Assembly (NCBI RefSeq): GCF_034653355.1
Contig: NZ_JAYEER010000003.1
Coordinates: 1,364,001-1,428,000, forward strand
DNA: 64,000 bases
Direction of reading: 5' to 3'
Origin: Nitrospirillum sp034653355
GTDB lineage: Bacteria > Pseudomonadota > Alphaproteobacteria > Azospirillales > Azospirillaceae
Under the pieces are notes generated by a model that saw only the letters and a program-made list of their open reading frames with translations, searched no databases and was not told the origin of the DNA. The position numbers were made by a program, and so were the translations under genes. Of the stretch, positions 33,436-42,555 are shown piece by piece; the stretch's first letter is position 1; every line of letters starts with the position of its first letter.

Positions 33436-36375
33436 ATGCAAGAGATTCATGCGAAGTCCGCCCCCGGGTCGGTGCTCCGCTCGGGCCGCGCGTCGGTCCT
33501 GGCGGCGGGGGCCGCCATGGTGGCATTGATGGTGGGTGGCCAGGCGCTGGCGCAGTCCGTCGACGATTTGCAGGAAATCGTCATCACCGGTTCGCGCATC
33601 AAGCAGGCGAACCTGACGACGGCCAGCCCCCTGACCACGGTGGGGTCGCAGGACCTGCAGTATCAGGGCACGACCAATATGGTGGATGCCCTGAACCGTC
33701 TGCCGCAGGTGACGGCCGACGCCAATGACAATGTGTCCAACGGTGCCGACGGCACCTCGCGCGTCAACCTGCGCAACCTGGGTTCCAACCGTAATCTGGT
33801 GCTGATCGACGGCCAGCGCATGCTGCCGCCGGAAACCTCCGACATCAACTTCATCCCCACCGCGATGGTGGACCGGGTGGACGTGGTCTCGGGCGGCGCC
33901 TCGGCGGTCTACGGTTCCGATGCCGTGTCAGGTGTCGTGAACTTCATCCTGCGCAAGAATCTGGACGGCGTGCGCGCCGACGTGCAGTACACCATCGCGC
34001 AACACGACAACGGCAACACCGCCCTGCGGTCCCTCAGCCAGGCCAAGAACTTCACCACCGCCCCCAGCGAGGTGTGGGATGGCATCAAGAAGGACGTCAG
34101 CGTCGCCGCCGGCACCAACTTCGACGGCAAGAAGGGCAACGTCACGCTGTTCGCCGGCTATCACTATTCCATGCCGGTGACGCAGAATAAGCGCGACTAT
34201 TCCAACTGCGACCTGAACCTGAAGGACGCCAACACCTTCATCTGCGGCGGCTCCAGCAACAACGCCTATGGCCTGTTCTATCCGCTGAGCGGCCCCAACG
34301 CGAACACCACCCTGGTGAACGCCAAGGACGGCAGCAAGACCTGGGTGCCGTACAACAGCAGCTTCGCCTACAACTACACGCCCACCAACTACATCCAGCG
34401 CACCGACAAGCGCGAGACCGGCGGCCTGGCCGCCCACTATGAATTTGCCAAGGAAATCGAAGCCTACGGCAACTTCATGTACATGAACGACCACAGCTTC
34501 TCGCAGGCGGCACCGTCCGCCCTGTTCCAGGGCACGACGTTCAACATCAACTGCAACAACCCGCTGATGTCGTCGGCCCAGGCGTCCACGCTGTGCGGCG
34601 CCGACGCCGGCACCAACACCGACGCGCAGACCTTCATCGGTTACCGCCTGACCGGCCCCGGCAGCCAGCCGCGCCGCGACGACCTGCGCCACATCGACTA
34701 CCGCTTCACCGGCGGCTTCCGCGGCGAGGTGTGGGACGGCTGGAGCTACGACGCCAACTTCCTGTGGTCCAAGGCCATCCTGAACGAGACCTACATGAAC
34801 AACGTCGACAACACCAAGGCGCAGCGCGCCCTGGAGGTCGTCAACGTGAACGGCGTGCCCACCTGCAAGTCGGTGATCGACGGCACCGATCCGACCTGCG
34901 TGCCCATCAATGTCTTCCAGTACAACGGCATCAGCCAGGCCGGGTATACCTACCTTTACTCGCCCAGCCACACCCATGGCGCCCAGACGGAAAAGGTGGG
35001 CAGCCTGTCCATCAACGGCGATCTGGAGCAGTACGGGATCAAGAGCCCGTGGGCCAAGAAGGGTGCGGCCATCGCGCTGGGCTATGAACACCGCGAGGAA
35101 ACACTGCTGTTCGAGGCGGACCAGGTGGCCCAGGCCAACGGCACCCTGCCGTCGCATGGCAGCCTGAGCGTGGACGAAGGCTACGGCGAACTGCAGTTCC
35201 CGATCATCCAGGACAAGCCCCTGGTCGAGGAACTGCTGTTCAACACCGGCTACCGCTACTCCAAGTACGACTACCTGGACGGCGGTGTCAGCACCTACAA
35301 GTTCGAGTTGCAGTACGCCCCGGTCAGCGATGTCCGCTTCCGCGGCAGCTACAACCGCGCCGTCCGCGCCGCCAGCATCTCCGAACTGTTCGCGCCGACC
35401 ACGCTGGGCAACGTCGCGGCGGTGGATCCCTGCTCCGGCTCCAGCCCGACGGCTTCGGCGGCCCAGTGCGCCCTGACCGGCGTCACCTCGGCCCAGTACG
35501 GCCACATCGCCGACTGTCCCTCGGCCGTCTGCGTCACCCAGGGTGGCGGCAACAGCGCGCTGAAGCCGGAAACGGCGGACACCTTCACCGCCGGCGTGGT
35601 GCTGACCCCGACCTTCATTCCCAACTTCTCCGCCACGCTGGACTACTACAACATCAAGGTTGACGGCTACATCTCGGCGCTGGACGCCCAGACGGTCATC
35701 AACCAGTGCGTCCAGACCGCCAATCCGTACTTCTGCGGCCTGTTCCACCGCGCCAAGGGTTCGGGCGTGCTGTTCGGCACCGACGGCTACATCATCGCCG
35801 GCAACCAGAACACCGGTCACCTGCAGACCTCGGGCGTGGACATCGACGTGTCCTACAAGCTGGCCTTGGAAGACGTCGTCAACCGCAACTGGGGCGACCT
35901 GGACTTCAACCTGACGGGCAGCGTGCTGCTGACCCGTGAAACCCAGCCGCTGCCCAGCCTGGGCACCTATGACTGCACCGGTCTGTTCGGGCCGACCTGC
36001 GGCCAGCCCAACCCGCGGTGGCGCCACCAGTTGCGCACCACCTGGTCCAGCCCCTGGGTCCCGGCCACGGTGTCCCTGAACTGGCGCTTCATCGGCCCGA
36101 CGTCGCTGTCCAGCAACACGGCCAACGACTTCCTGGCCTCCGACTTTGTCGGCATCAACGCCAAGCTGCCGTCGTACAGCTACTTCGACCTGGCGATGAC
36201 CTACAAGATGACCGACTACCTGTCGCTGCGCGCGGGTGTGAACAACATCCTCGACCGCGACCCGCCGGCCATCGCCTCCAGCCTGCTCAGCAGCTTCGGC
36301 AACGGCAACACCTACCCGGGTGTCTACGACCCGCTGGGCCGCACCATTTTCGTCGGTGCGACGGTGGAGTTCTAA
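33436..36375 (+). CDS. TonB-dependent outer-membrane receptor
   Basis: 979 residues. A signal peptide ends about residue 39 (MVALMVGGQALAQS). A TonB-box-like EIVITGSRI and the plug domain follow (SPLTTVGSQDLQYQGTTNMVDALNRLPQV, VNLRNLGSNRNLVLIDGQRM, VDVVSGGASAVYGSDAVSGVVNFILRK). The 22-strand barrel ends in an aromatic residue (IFVGATVEF). GGGAGATAAAA precedes the ATG. It is of the long sphingomonad/Caulobacter-type class used for oligosaccharides. Given the shared operator-like site and neighbours, it probably imports arabino-oligosaccharides, which is an inference; the sequence itself does not reveal the ligand. Confidence 0.93.
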   Translation: MQEIHAKSAPGSVLRSGRASVLAAGAAMVALMVGGQALAQSVDDLQEIVITGSRIKQANLTTASPLTTVGSQDLQYQGTTNMVDALNRLPQVTADANDNVSNGADGTSRVNLRNLGSNRNLVLIDGQRMLPPETSDINFIPTAMVDRVDVVSGGASAVYGSDAVSGVVNFILRKNLDGVRADVQYTIAQHDNGNTALRSLSQAKNFTTAPSEVWDGIKKDVSVAAGTNFDGKKGNVTLFAGYHYSMPVTQNKRDYSNCDLNLKDANTFICGGSSNNAYGLFYPLSGPNANTTLVNAKDGSKTWVPYNSSFAYNYTPTNYIQRTDKRETGGLAAHYEFAKEIEAYGNFMYMNDHSFSQAAPSALFQGTTFNINCNNPLMSSAQASTLCGADAGTNTDAQTFIGYRLTGPGSQPRRDDLRHIDYRFTGGFRGEVWDGWSYDANFLWSKAILNETYMNNVDNTKAQRALEVVNVNGVPTCKSVIDGTDPTCVPINVFQYNGISQAGYTYLYSPSHTHGAQTEKVGSLSINGDLEQYGIKSPWAKKGAAIALGYEHREETLLFEADQVAQANGTLPSHGSLSVDEGYGELQFPIIQDKPLVEELLFNTGYRYSKYDYLDGGVSTYKFELQYAPVSDVRFRGSYNRAVRAASISELFAPTTLGNVAAVDPCSGSSPTASAAQCALTGVTSAQYGHIADCPSAVCVTQGGGNSALKPETADTFTAGVVLTPTFIPNFSATLDYYNIKVDGYISALDAQTVINQCVQTANPYFCGLFHRAKGSGVLFGTDGYIIAGNQNTGHLQTSGVDIDVSYKLALEDVVNRNWGDLDFNLTGSVLLTRETQPLPSLGTYDCTGLFGPTCGQPNPRWRHQLRTTWSSPWVPATVSLNWRFIGPTSLSSNTANDFLASDFVGINAKLPSYSYFDLAMTYKMTDYLSLRAGVNNILDRDPPAIASSLLSSFGNGNTYPGVYDPLGRTIFVGATVEF

Positions 36376-36399
36376 GGCCTGGGCCTGGAACGGAGATAT

Positions 36400-36431
36400 C
36401 CCCGCCCGGGTGGTCCCGGGCGGGGTTTTTT
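36400..36431 (+). terminator. Intrinsic terminator after the TonB receptor
   Basis: Perfect 11-base stem CCCCGCCCGGG / CCCGGGCGGGG, TGGT loop and six Ts, 25 bases after the stop. Confidence 0.93.
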
Positions 36432-36625
36432 GTTGGAAAGCGGGCCTTCCGCGCCACAAAATGTCGTTTGAAACGGCTAGGGCAGTTAAGGTGTTGACGC
36501 CCGCGCTGATCGGTGTCCAAACAGCTTCCAGCCGACAGGCGTCGCCCCAGGGCAAGGGGGCGGTGCCCCTCAGGGGAAAAGGTCGGCGGCGGGGGCTAAA
36601 ACACGTTCTAGATGGGGACTGCTTT

Positions 36626-38041
36626 ATGACGTTCTGGACGCGCCGTAAGGCGTTGGACGCTTTGGCGCACGTGGACCAAAGCCGGCAGTTGCGCAAGACC
36701 TTGAGCTGGCCGCACCTGGTGGCCCTGGGCATCGGCGGCATCATCGGCACGGGCATCTACACCCTGACCGGCATCGGTGCCGAGCGCGCTGGCCCCGCCG
36801 TCATCCTGGCCTTCGCCGCCTGCGGCATCCTCTGCGCCTTCGCGGCCCTGACCTACGCCGAAATGGCCACCATGATGCCGGCGGCCGGCAGCGCCTACAC
36901 CTACACCTACTCGGTACTGGGCGAAGGGTTGGCCTGGATCATCGGCTGGTCCCTGGTGCTGGAGTATGCCGTCACCTGCAGTGCCGTGGCGGTGGGCTGG
37001 TCGGGCTATATGGTCGGTCTGCTGGAAAGCATGGGCATCCATCTGCCCAAGGACCTCATCGCGGGACCCTATGCCGGCGGCATCGTCAACCTGCCGGCCA
37101 TCGTCATCACCGCGCTGGTCACGGCCCTGCTGGCCAAGGGCGCCAAGGAAAGCGCCACGGTCAACATCGCCCTGGTCGCCATCAAGATCATCGCCCTGGC
37201 GGTGTTCGTGGGCCTGACGGTGTTCAGCCTGGTGCCGGAAAACTTCACCCCGTTCATGCCCTATGGCTTCGTCTCCCACATGGACGACGCCGGCCATGTG
37301 CGCGGCGTGATGGCGGCGGCGGCCATCGTCTTCTTCGCCTTCTTTGGCTTCGACGCCGTGTCTACCTCGGCGGAAGAGGTGAAGAATCCCGGCCGCGACC
37401 TGACCATCGGCATCCTGGGCTCCATGGTCATCTCCACCATCATCTATATGATCGTGGCCGCCTGCGCCGTGGGCGCCTGGCCCTTCGCCGAGTTCGCCGC
37501 CAGTGGCGAGCCGCTGGCCTTCATCCTGCGCAGCCTGAATCATCCTGGCGCTGCCTGGGCCATCGGGGCTGCCGCCATCGTGGCCCTGCCCAGCGTCATC
37601 CTGGTGATGATGTTCGGCCAAACCCGCGTGTTCTTCGTCATGTCGCGTGACGGCCTGCTGCCCCGCGGCCTCAGCGATCTGGGCCCCGACCGCCGCTCGC
37701 CGGTGAAGGTGACCCTGCTGGTCGGTCTGTTCGTGGCCCTGTTCGGCGGCTTCCTGCCGCTGGCCACCATCGCGGAGCTATCCAACGCCGGCACGCTGGC
37801 GGCCTTCATCTCCGTCTCGGTCTGCGTCATGGTCCTGCGCGTGACGAAGCCGGACATGCCGCGCCTGTTCCGCTGCCCCGCCGTCTGGGTGGTGGCCCCG
37901 CTGGCGGTCATCGGCTGCCTCTACTTCCTGTACTCCCTGCCCGGCACCACGCTGCGCAACTTCGCCATCTGGCACGTGATCGGCCTGGTGATCTACCTGG
38001 GCTACAGCCGCCGGGCCAGCCTGCTGAACAAGACTGTGTAA
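36626..38041 (+). CDS. APC-family amino acid permease
   Basis: 471 residues, about 12 membrane helices, amino acid-polyamine-cation superfamily, cationic amino-acid transporter type. Family marks: LSWPHLVALGIGGIIGTGIYTLTGIGAERAGPAVILAF (helix 1 unwound substrate site), FAALTYAEMATMMPAAGSAYTYTYSVLGE, FFAFFGFDAVSTSAEEVKNPGRDL and FFVMSRDGLLPRGLS. The start is the ATG at 36626 with GGGGA upstream; longer frames start inside the TonB gene. Substrate not determinable. It is flanked by terminators, so it is its own unit and need not belong to the arabinose regulon. Confidence 0.92.
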   Translation: MTFWTRRKALDALAHVDQSRQLRKTLSWPHLVALGIGGIIGTGIYTLTGIGAERAGPAVILAFAACGILCAFAALTYAEMATMMPAAGSAYTYTYSVLGEGLAWIIGWSLVLEYAVTCSAVAVGWSGYMVGLLESMGIHLPKDLIAGPYAGGIVNLPAIVITALVTALLAKGAKESATVNIALVAIKIIALAVFVGLTVFSLVPENFTPFMPYGFVSHMDDAGHVRGVMAAAAIVFFAFFGFDAVSTSAEEVKNPGRDLTIGILGSMVISTIIYMIVAACAVGAWPFAEFAASGEPLAFILRSLNHPGAAWAIGAAAIVALPSVILVMMFGQTRVFFVMSRDGLLPRGLSDLGPDRRSPVKVTLLVGLFVALFGGFLPLATIAELSNAGTLAAFISVSVCVMVLRVTKPDMPRLFRCPAVWVVAPLAVIGCLYFLYSLPGTTLRNFAIWHVIGLVIYLGYSRRASLLNKTV

Positions 38042-38059
38042 GGCGCTGCCCCGTAAACG

Positions 38060-38098
38060 AAAAGGCCGTCAACCCCCGGGGCGGCGGCCTTTTTCTTT
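38060..38098. terminator. Bidirectional intrinsic terminator
   Basis: AAAAGGCCG and CGGCCTTTTT arms around a GC-rich loop, between two convergent genes (APC permease and the exported putative glycosidase). Confidence 0.8.
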
Positions 38099-38112
38099 GT
38101 CGACTGGCGCCC

Positions 38113-39876
38113 TTATTTCCGCCGCGCCTCGCCCCAGGCCTTGGCCTGTTTGATGTAGTCCGCCATGGCGGCGCGTTCCTTGGTGAAGGTGTCGTCGACG
38201 ACGGTGATGGTGGGGATGGCGCGCTGGTGGGGCGGGATCTCGGGCTTGTAGGTGCCGAAGCCCGCCTCGTGCACGCCGGTGCTGCCCCGGCCGGGGGCCG
38301 GGCGGCTGAGATGCTGATAGCTGCGCACGTGACCGTCGTAGGCGGCCGGGGCCAGGGCGTAGCGCGTCACATGGCTCATGGGGATGAAGGCCATCTGCGC
38401 GTCGTACAGCATCTCCCCCACCGGCGGGATGCCGGGGTGGCGCTGAGCCAGATCCTGCACCAGCAGGCGCGTGCCCTCATGCATGTCGGCCTTGGTGTTG
38501 TTGATGGCCGCACCGGCGATGTCCAGGAAATAGCCGTCCACGCCGAACTGCCGGATGGTGGCGGAGATGCGCTCCCCCAACCAGCGGCGCCAGGAGTCCA
38601 CGCCCAGGTTCATGAAGGGCATCCAGCCCTCGCCGGACCGGTCGTTGTCCCAGTCCACCCAGTTCAGGTCGAAGGAATCGCCGTCCACCCGCTCCGTCGT
38701 GGCGTCGGCGAACAGCTTGAACTCCTCCCACACCTTGTTGGCGCTGTTGGTGCCGAACATGGGAACGATACGGAAGCCCAGCTTCTGCGCCTGGGTGACC
38801 AGGCGCTTGAAGCCCTCCGCCCCGCCCATGCGCGGGTCGGGCTGGTACAGGGGGTAATTCCAGTAATAGCGGCCGTCCCAGGCCGGCAGGAACACCATGA
38901 CGCGCTTCGGGTCGATCTGCGTGGCGGCCCAGCGCAGGATCTCCAGGATGCGGGCATAGTCGTTGAAGATGTAGCCGGTCCAATGCGCGCCGTGGATGCT
39001 CAGTACCAGGTCGACCTCCCGCATCCAGGCGGGCATGTCCGGCCGGGTGGCCAGCGGCGGGATGCCGTAGGTCTTTTCCACATGGGCGAAGTGGGGGGCG
39101 ACGGCGGCCGCGTAATCCGCCGCAGGGCCCACCCGCCACGGCGGGGTCGCCAGGCTGGTGGCTTTGGCCCAACCCTCGCCCTCATGGATCAGCTCGATGC
39201 GATAGCCATCCGGCCCCGGCTGGAAGAAGAAGCGGCAGGTGCGCACTGCCGTCTGCCGCGCCGACAGGGCGAAGTGACGGCCATCGGCGGCCTTCAGCAC
39301 GGCCAGGGGTGTCGCCACCCCATGGAAGAAGTTGGGATATTCGAAGACCTTCTCGTCATCCTTCAAATCGGTGAAATCCTGGCCGGAGACGGAGATTTCA
39401 CCGCGCGGCAGGCCGCGTACCACGGTGGTGATGGACTTCACCGGGTGTTGGGCCTCGGCCTTGGCCGTCCATTGCACCGTGCCGTCCGCCTCTACCGTGA
39501 ATTCGGCCACCAGCGTGCCCGGCGCCTTCTCCTGCCCGCCGGCCCACAGCAGGCCGTCGCAGGTCAGGATGGTGCGGTTACCGTCGCGCACCACGCGCGT
39601 CACCGTGGGGTCGATGGCGTAGGCGTTCTCATACGTCTGTACCCGGAAGCCCATCAGCAAAGGGCCCACCTGCACCGACGCTTCGGGGAAATCGAAGCTG
39701 AACTGCAGCACCGCCTCGCCTCTGGCCGGGGTGTAGACGCCGCTGCGCGAGGTCAGCAGCTGCAAGTCCGGGCTGGGCGTGCCGGACGCCGCTGCCGCCG
39801 GGGCGGTGGCGGCCAGCGCCGCGGCGGTGCCGGCGCCGCTGGCCAGGAAGGCGCGGCGGGTCACTGGATGGGGCAC
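38113..39876 (-). CDS. Tat-exported putative glycoside hydrolase (DUF6259-like)
   Basis: 587 residues. The start is a GTG at 39876 with AGGAG upstream. The N terminus is a twin-arginine signal (VTRRAFLASGAGTAAALAA). A beta-rich domain (about 40-270) precedes a TIM-barrel-like part with WTGYIFNDYARILEILRWAATQI, VMVFLPAWDGRYYWNYPLY, LNWVDWDNDRSGEGWMPFMNLG and FGVDGYFLDIAG. The DGYFLD segment resembles the nucleophile strand of GH31/GH36-clan enzymes. The family assignment is from memory of the DUF6259 pattern and is uncertain. It is divergent from the GH51 arabinofuranosidase with a shared control region, so it probably acts on the same polysaccharide. Confidence 0.65.
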   Translation of the reverse strand: MPHPVTRRAFLASGAGTAAALAATAPAAAASGTPSPDLQLLTSRSGVYTPARGEAVLQFSFDFPEASVQVGPLLMGFRVQTYENAYAIDPTVTRVVRDGNRTILTCDGLLWAGGQEKAPGTLVAEFTVEADGTVQWTAKAEAQHPVKSITTVVRGLPRGEISVSGQDFTDLKDDEKVFEYPNFFHGVATPLAVLKAADGRHFALSARQTAVRTCRFFFQPGPDGYRIELIHEGEGWAKATSLATPPWRVGPAADYAAAVAPHFAHVEKTYGIPPLATRPDMPAWMREVDLVLSIHGAHWTGYIFNDYARILEILRWAATQIDPKRVMVFLPAWDGRYYWNYPLYQPDPRMGGAEGFKRLVTQAQKLGFRIVPMFGTNSANKVWEEFKLFADATTERVDGDSFDLNWVDWDNDRSGEGWMPFMNLGVDSWRRWLGERISATIRQFGVDGYFLDIAGAAINNTKADMHEGTRLLVQDLAQRHPGIPPVGEMLYDAQMAFIPMSHVTRYALAPAAYDGHVRSYQHLSRPAPGRGSTGVHEAGFGTYKPEIPPHQRAIPTITVVDDTFTKERAAMADYIKQAKAWGEARRK

Positions 39877-39964
39877 GGATGACGTCTCCTGTTCCTGCTT
39901 ATTCTTTTCCGGCGGTGGCCGGCCCGCGAATGGTTTACAACCTCGCTGCCGCCGGATAGTACTA

Positions 39965-39976
39965 TTATACGACTTA
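39965..39976. promoter_or_regulatory. Candidate operator of the arabinose regulon (site 4)
   Basis: TTATACGACTTA in the 127-base gap between the two divergent exported glycosidase genes, preceded by the perfect palindrome ATAGTACTAT (39956-39965). Similar to the sites at 20599-20610 (opposite orientation), 31814 and 33337. Confidence 0.42.
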
Positions 39977-40003
39977 AAAATACCACAGGGAGTGCCTCCA
40001 GGA

Positions 40004-41596
40004 ATGATCCGTGCTCTTCGCCCCGCCGGGCGCCTCGCCGCCGCCGTCCTGCTGGCGGGCACCGCTCTGGGCGGTACGACGGCCTTCGCCGCCGCCCCCT
40101 CGGCCACGGTGACCGTTCAGGCCGACCATCCCGGCCCGGTCATCGCCAAGGAGATCTATGGCCAGTTTGCGGAGCATCTGGGCACGCAGATCTACGGCGG
40201 CATCTGGGTGGGGCCCGACAGCCCCATCCCCAACATCCACGGTTACCGCAAGGACGTGGTGGAGGCGCTGAAGGCCCTGCATGTGCCGGTGGTGCGCTGG
40301 CCCGGCGGCTGCTTCGCCGACGAATACCATTGGCGCGACGGCATCGGCCCCAAGGAGCGCCGCCCCGTCATCGTGAACACCAACTGGGGCGGGGTGGAAG
40401 AGAACAACGCCTTCGGCACCCATGAATTCATGGACTTCTCGGAGCTGATCGGCGCCGGCACCTACGTCAACGGCAACCTGGGCAGCGGCAGCGTGCGCGA
40501 GATGGCCGACTGGGTCGCCTACATGACGGCGGACAACCACGGCAGCCTGGTGCAGGAACGGCGCGCCAACGGCCGCGACAAGGCCTGGACGCTGAACTGG
40601 TTCGCCGTGGGCAACGAGGTCTGGGGCTGCGGCGGCAACATGACGGCGGATTACTACGCCGACCTGCTGCGCCAGACCCGCACCTTCCTGAAGCCGGGCG
40701 CCGGCCAGCCGACGAAGTTCATCGCCGTGGGTCCCAGCGATGACGACACCGCCTGGACCGAGACCATCATGGCGCGGGCGGCCAAGGAAATCGACGCGCT
40801 GTCCATGCACTATTACGACGTGGCCTCGCTGAACAGCGTGCCGAAGGGCACCTGGAAGGTGAAGGGCTCCGCCACCGACTTCAATGAGACCGAATGGTTC
40901 GCCAGCATCTTCGGCGCCTACCAGATCGGCACCTATATCAGCCACCACAGCGCCATCATGGACAAGTACGATCCGGAGAAGCGGGTCGCCCTGGTGGTGG
41001 ACGAATGGGGCACCTGGCACGACCCGACGCCGGGCAGCAACCCCGGCTTCCTGCAGCAGCAGAACACCCTGCGCGACGCGGTGGTGGCGGCGATCAGCCT
41101 GAACATCTTCCATGCCCATGCCGACCGCGTGCGCATGGCCAACATCGCCCAGATGGTCAACGTGCTGCAGGCCATGATCCTGACCGACGGGCCGCGCATG
41201 GTGCTGACGCCCACCTACCATGTCTTCGACATGTACAAGGGCTTCCAGGGCGCCACCAGCCTGCCCGTTGCGGTGACGGGGCCGGATTACAGCCAGGGCG
41301 GCCGCACCGTCCCCGCCGTCAGCGCCTCGGCCGGCCGGGGCACGGACAGTGTCACCCGCCTGGCCCTGACCAACGTCGACCCCAACAAGGCGGCCCCCGT
41401 GCAGGTGACCTTGGCCGGGTTGAAGGCGGGCAAGGTCACCGGCCGCATCCTGACCGGCCCGGCCATGAACAGCCTGAACAGCTTCGACCATCCCCAGGCC
41501 ATCGTGCCGACGGCCTTCAGCGATGCCACCGTGTCGGGTGAGACAGTCAGCCTGACCCTGCCGGCCAAGTCGGTGGTCGTTCTGGAACTGAAATGA
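40004..41596 (+). CDS. Exported alpha-L-arabinofuranosidase, GH51
   Basis: Releases terminal L-arabinofuranose from arabinan, arabinoxylan or arabinogalactan. 530 residues with a Sec-type signal peptide (LAAAVLLAGTALGGTTAFAAA). GH51 signatures: EIYGQFAEHLG, VPVVRWPGGCFADEYHWRDGIGP, FGTHEFMDFSELIGA, acid/base Glu about 205 (WFAVGNEVWGCGG) and nucleophile Glu about 334 (LVVDEWGTWHDP), then a C-terminal beta domain. The ATG at 40004 has CAGGGAG upstream; the frame reaching 39779 is unsupported. It supplies the sugar consumed by the oxidative pathway encoded at 20.7-33 kb. Confidence 0.94.
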   Translation: MIRALRPAGRLAAAVLLAGTALGGTTAFAAAPSATVTVQADHPGPVIAKEIYGQFAEHLGTQIYGGIWVGPDSPIPNIHGYRKDVVEALKALHVPVVRWPGGCFADEYHWRDGIGPKERRPVIVNTNWGGVEENNAFGTHEFMDFSELIGAGTYVNGNLGSGSVREMADWVAYMTADNHGSLVQERRANGRDKAWTLNWFAVGNEVWGCGGNMTADYYADLLRQTRTFLKPGAGQPTKFIAVGPSDDDTAWTETIMARAAKEIDALSMHYYDVASLNSVPKGTWKVKGSATDFNETEWFASIFGAYQIGTYISHHSAIMDKYDPEKRVALVVDEWGTWHDPTPGSNPGFLQQQNTLRDAVVAAISLNIFHAHADRVRMANIAQMVNVLQAMILTDGPRMVLTPTYHVFDMYKGFQGATSLPVAVTGPDYSQGGRTVPAVSASAGRGTDSVTRLALTNVDPNKAAPVQVTLAGLKAGKVTGRILTGPAMNSLNSFDHPQAIVPTAFSDATVSGETVSLTLPAKSVVVLELK

Positions 41597-41826
41597 CCAA
41601 GCCGTGCCCTTGGGCGTGTTCTTGAGCGTGTCCTTGGCGTCCTGGCCGGTGTCCTTCTCACCGGCCAGGCGTGGGGCGCTGACCTGATGGGCGACTGGGC
41701 CTTCCCTCGCTTTACCAGGATGGTCTTCCGCCGCGATGCGTTCGGCCTGTGTGGCACGTTCGCGTAACGCCGCAGGTGGTAGCGTTAACATCGCCTCGGG
41801 CATTTTTGTCCGGGAAATGCTATGGT

Positions 41827-41852
41827 GGGGATAGGCGTTCCGCCCTATCCCC
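41827..41852. repeat. Inverted repeat upstream of the GntR gene
   Basis: Perfect 9-base arms GGGGATAGG and CCTATCCCC with an 8-base spacer, 23 bases before the start of the GntR-family gene at 41875. No T-run follows, so an autoregulatory operator is more likely than a terminator. Confidence 0.5.
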
Positions 41853-41874
41853 GCCTTCCGACTGAATCCGCCGC

Positions 41875-42516
41875 ATGAGCATCATCGTTCGCAGCCTGCC
41901 CGACCAGGCCTATGAAATCGTGCGGGAGCACATCCTGCTGGGCACCATGGCGCCGGGCACCGCCGTGCAGCAGGCGGCGGTCGCCAGCCAGCTGGGCATC
42001 AGCAAGATCCCCCTGCGCGAGGCCTTGGGCCGGCTGGAGCAGGATGGCCTGGTCACCTCCTTCCCCAACCGGGGCTATGTGGTGAACACGCTGACGGCGG
42101 AAGAGGCGACGGAGGTGTTCGCCCTGCGCCTGAAGCTGGAACCCGGGGCGACGGCGGATGGCGCCCGGCGCGCCACCCCGGCCGACCGGGAGCACGCCCG
42201 GGCCGAGCTGCTGGCGCTGGAGCGGGAGCAGGGGACCGCCGGCACCGGCCACGTCACCCACAACCGCGCCTTCCACATGGCGCTAATCCGCCCGGCGGGC
42301 GGCATCACCAGCCAGTTGATGGAACGCCTGCACATCCTGTCGGAACGCTACGTCCGGGCGCACCTGGAACCCCAGGGTCGTGACGACAGGGCGCGGGATG
42401 AGCACCGCGCCCTGTTCGATGCCTGGATGGCCGGCGACGCCGCGGTGGTGGAGACGCTGACCGCCCGGCACATCCAGGGCACGCTGGACGATCTTCAGCG
42501 TGAACTGGCGGGCTGA
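41875..42516 (+). CDS. GntR-family regulator with FCD domain
   Basis: 213 residues. Winged helix (AYEIVREHILLGTMAPGTAVQQAAVASQLGISKIPLREALGRLEQDGLV) and FCD domain with the metal-ligand histidines in THNRAFHMALI, DEHRALFDAWMAGD and TARHIQGTLDDL. It is a second GntR regulator in the cluster, of the FadR/VanR-like branch, unrelated in detail to the one at 26353. The gene follows the arabinofuranosidase by 278 bases, and the inverted repeat at 41827-41852 is a candidate for its own binding site. Targets and ligand unknown. Confidence 0.88.
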   Translation: MSIIVRSLPDQAYEIVREHILLGTMAPGTAVQQAAVASQLGISKIPLREALGRLEQDGLVTSFPNRGYVVNTLTAEEATEVFALRLKLEPGATADGARRATPADREHARAELLALEREQGTAGTGHVTHNRAFHMALIRPAGGITSQLMERLHILSERYVRAHLEPQGRDDRARDEHRALFDAWMAGDAAVVETLTARHIQGTLDDLQRELAG

Positions 42517-42555
42517 CCGGAACGCGGCGGGTGTGACCCCGCCGCGCTTGACGTC

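Noticed and set aside
33928..36756. A 942-codon open frame opposite the TonB receptor
   Set aside because: No recognisable motif; the plus strand encodes a complete TonB-dependent receptor with ribosome site and terminator.
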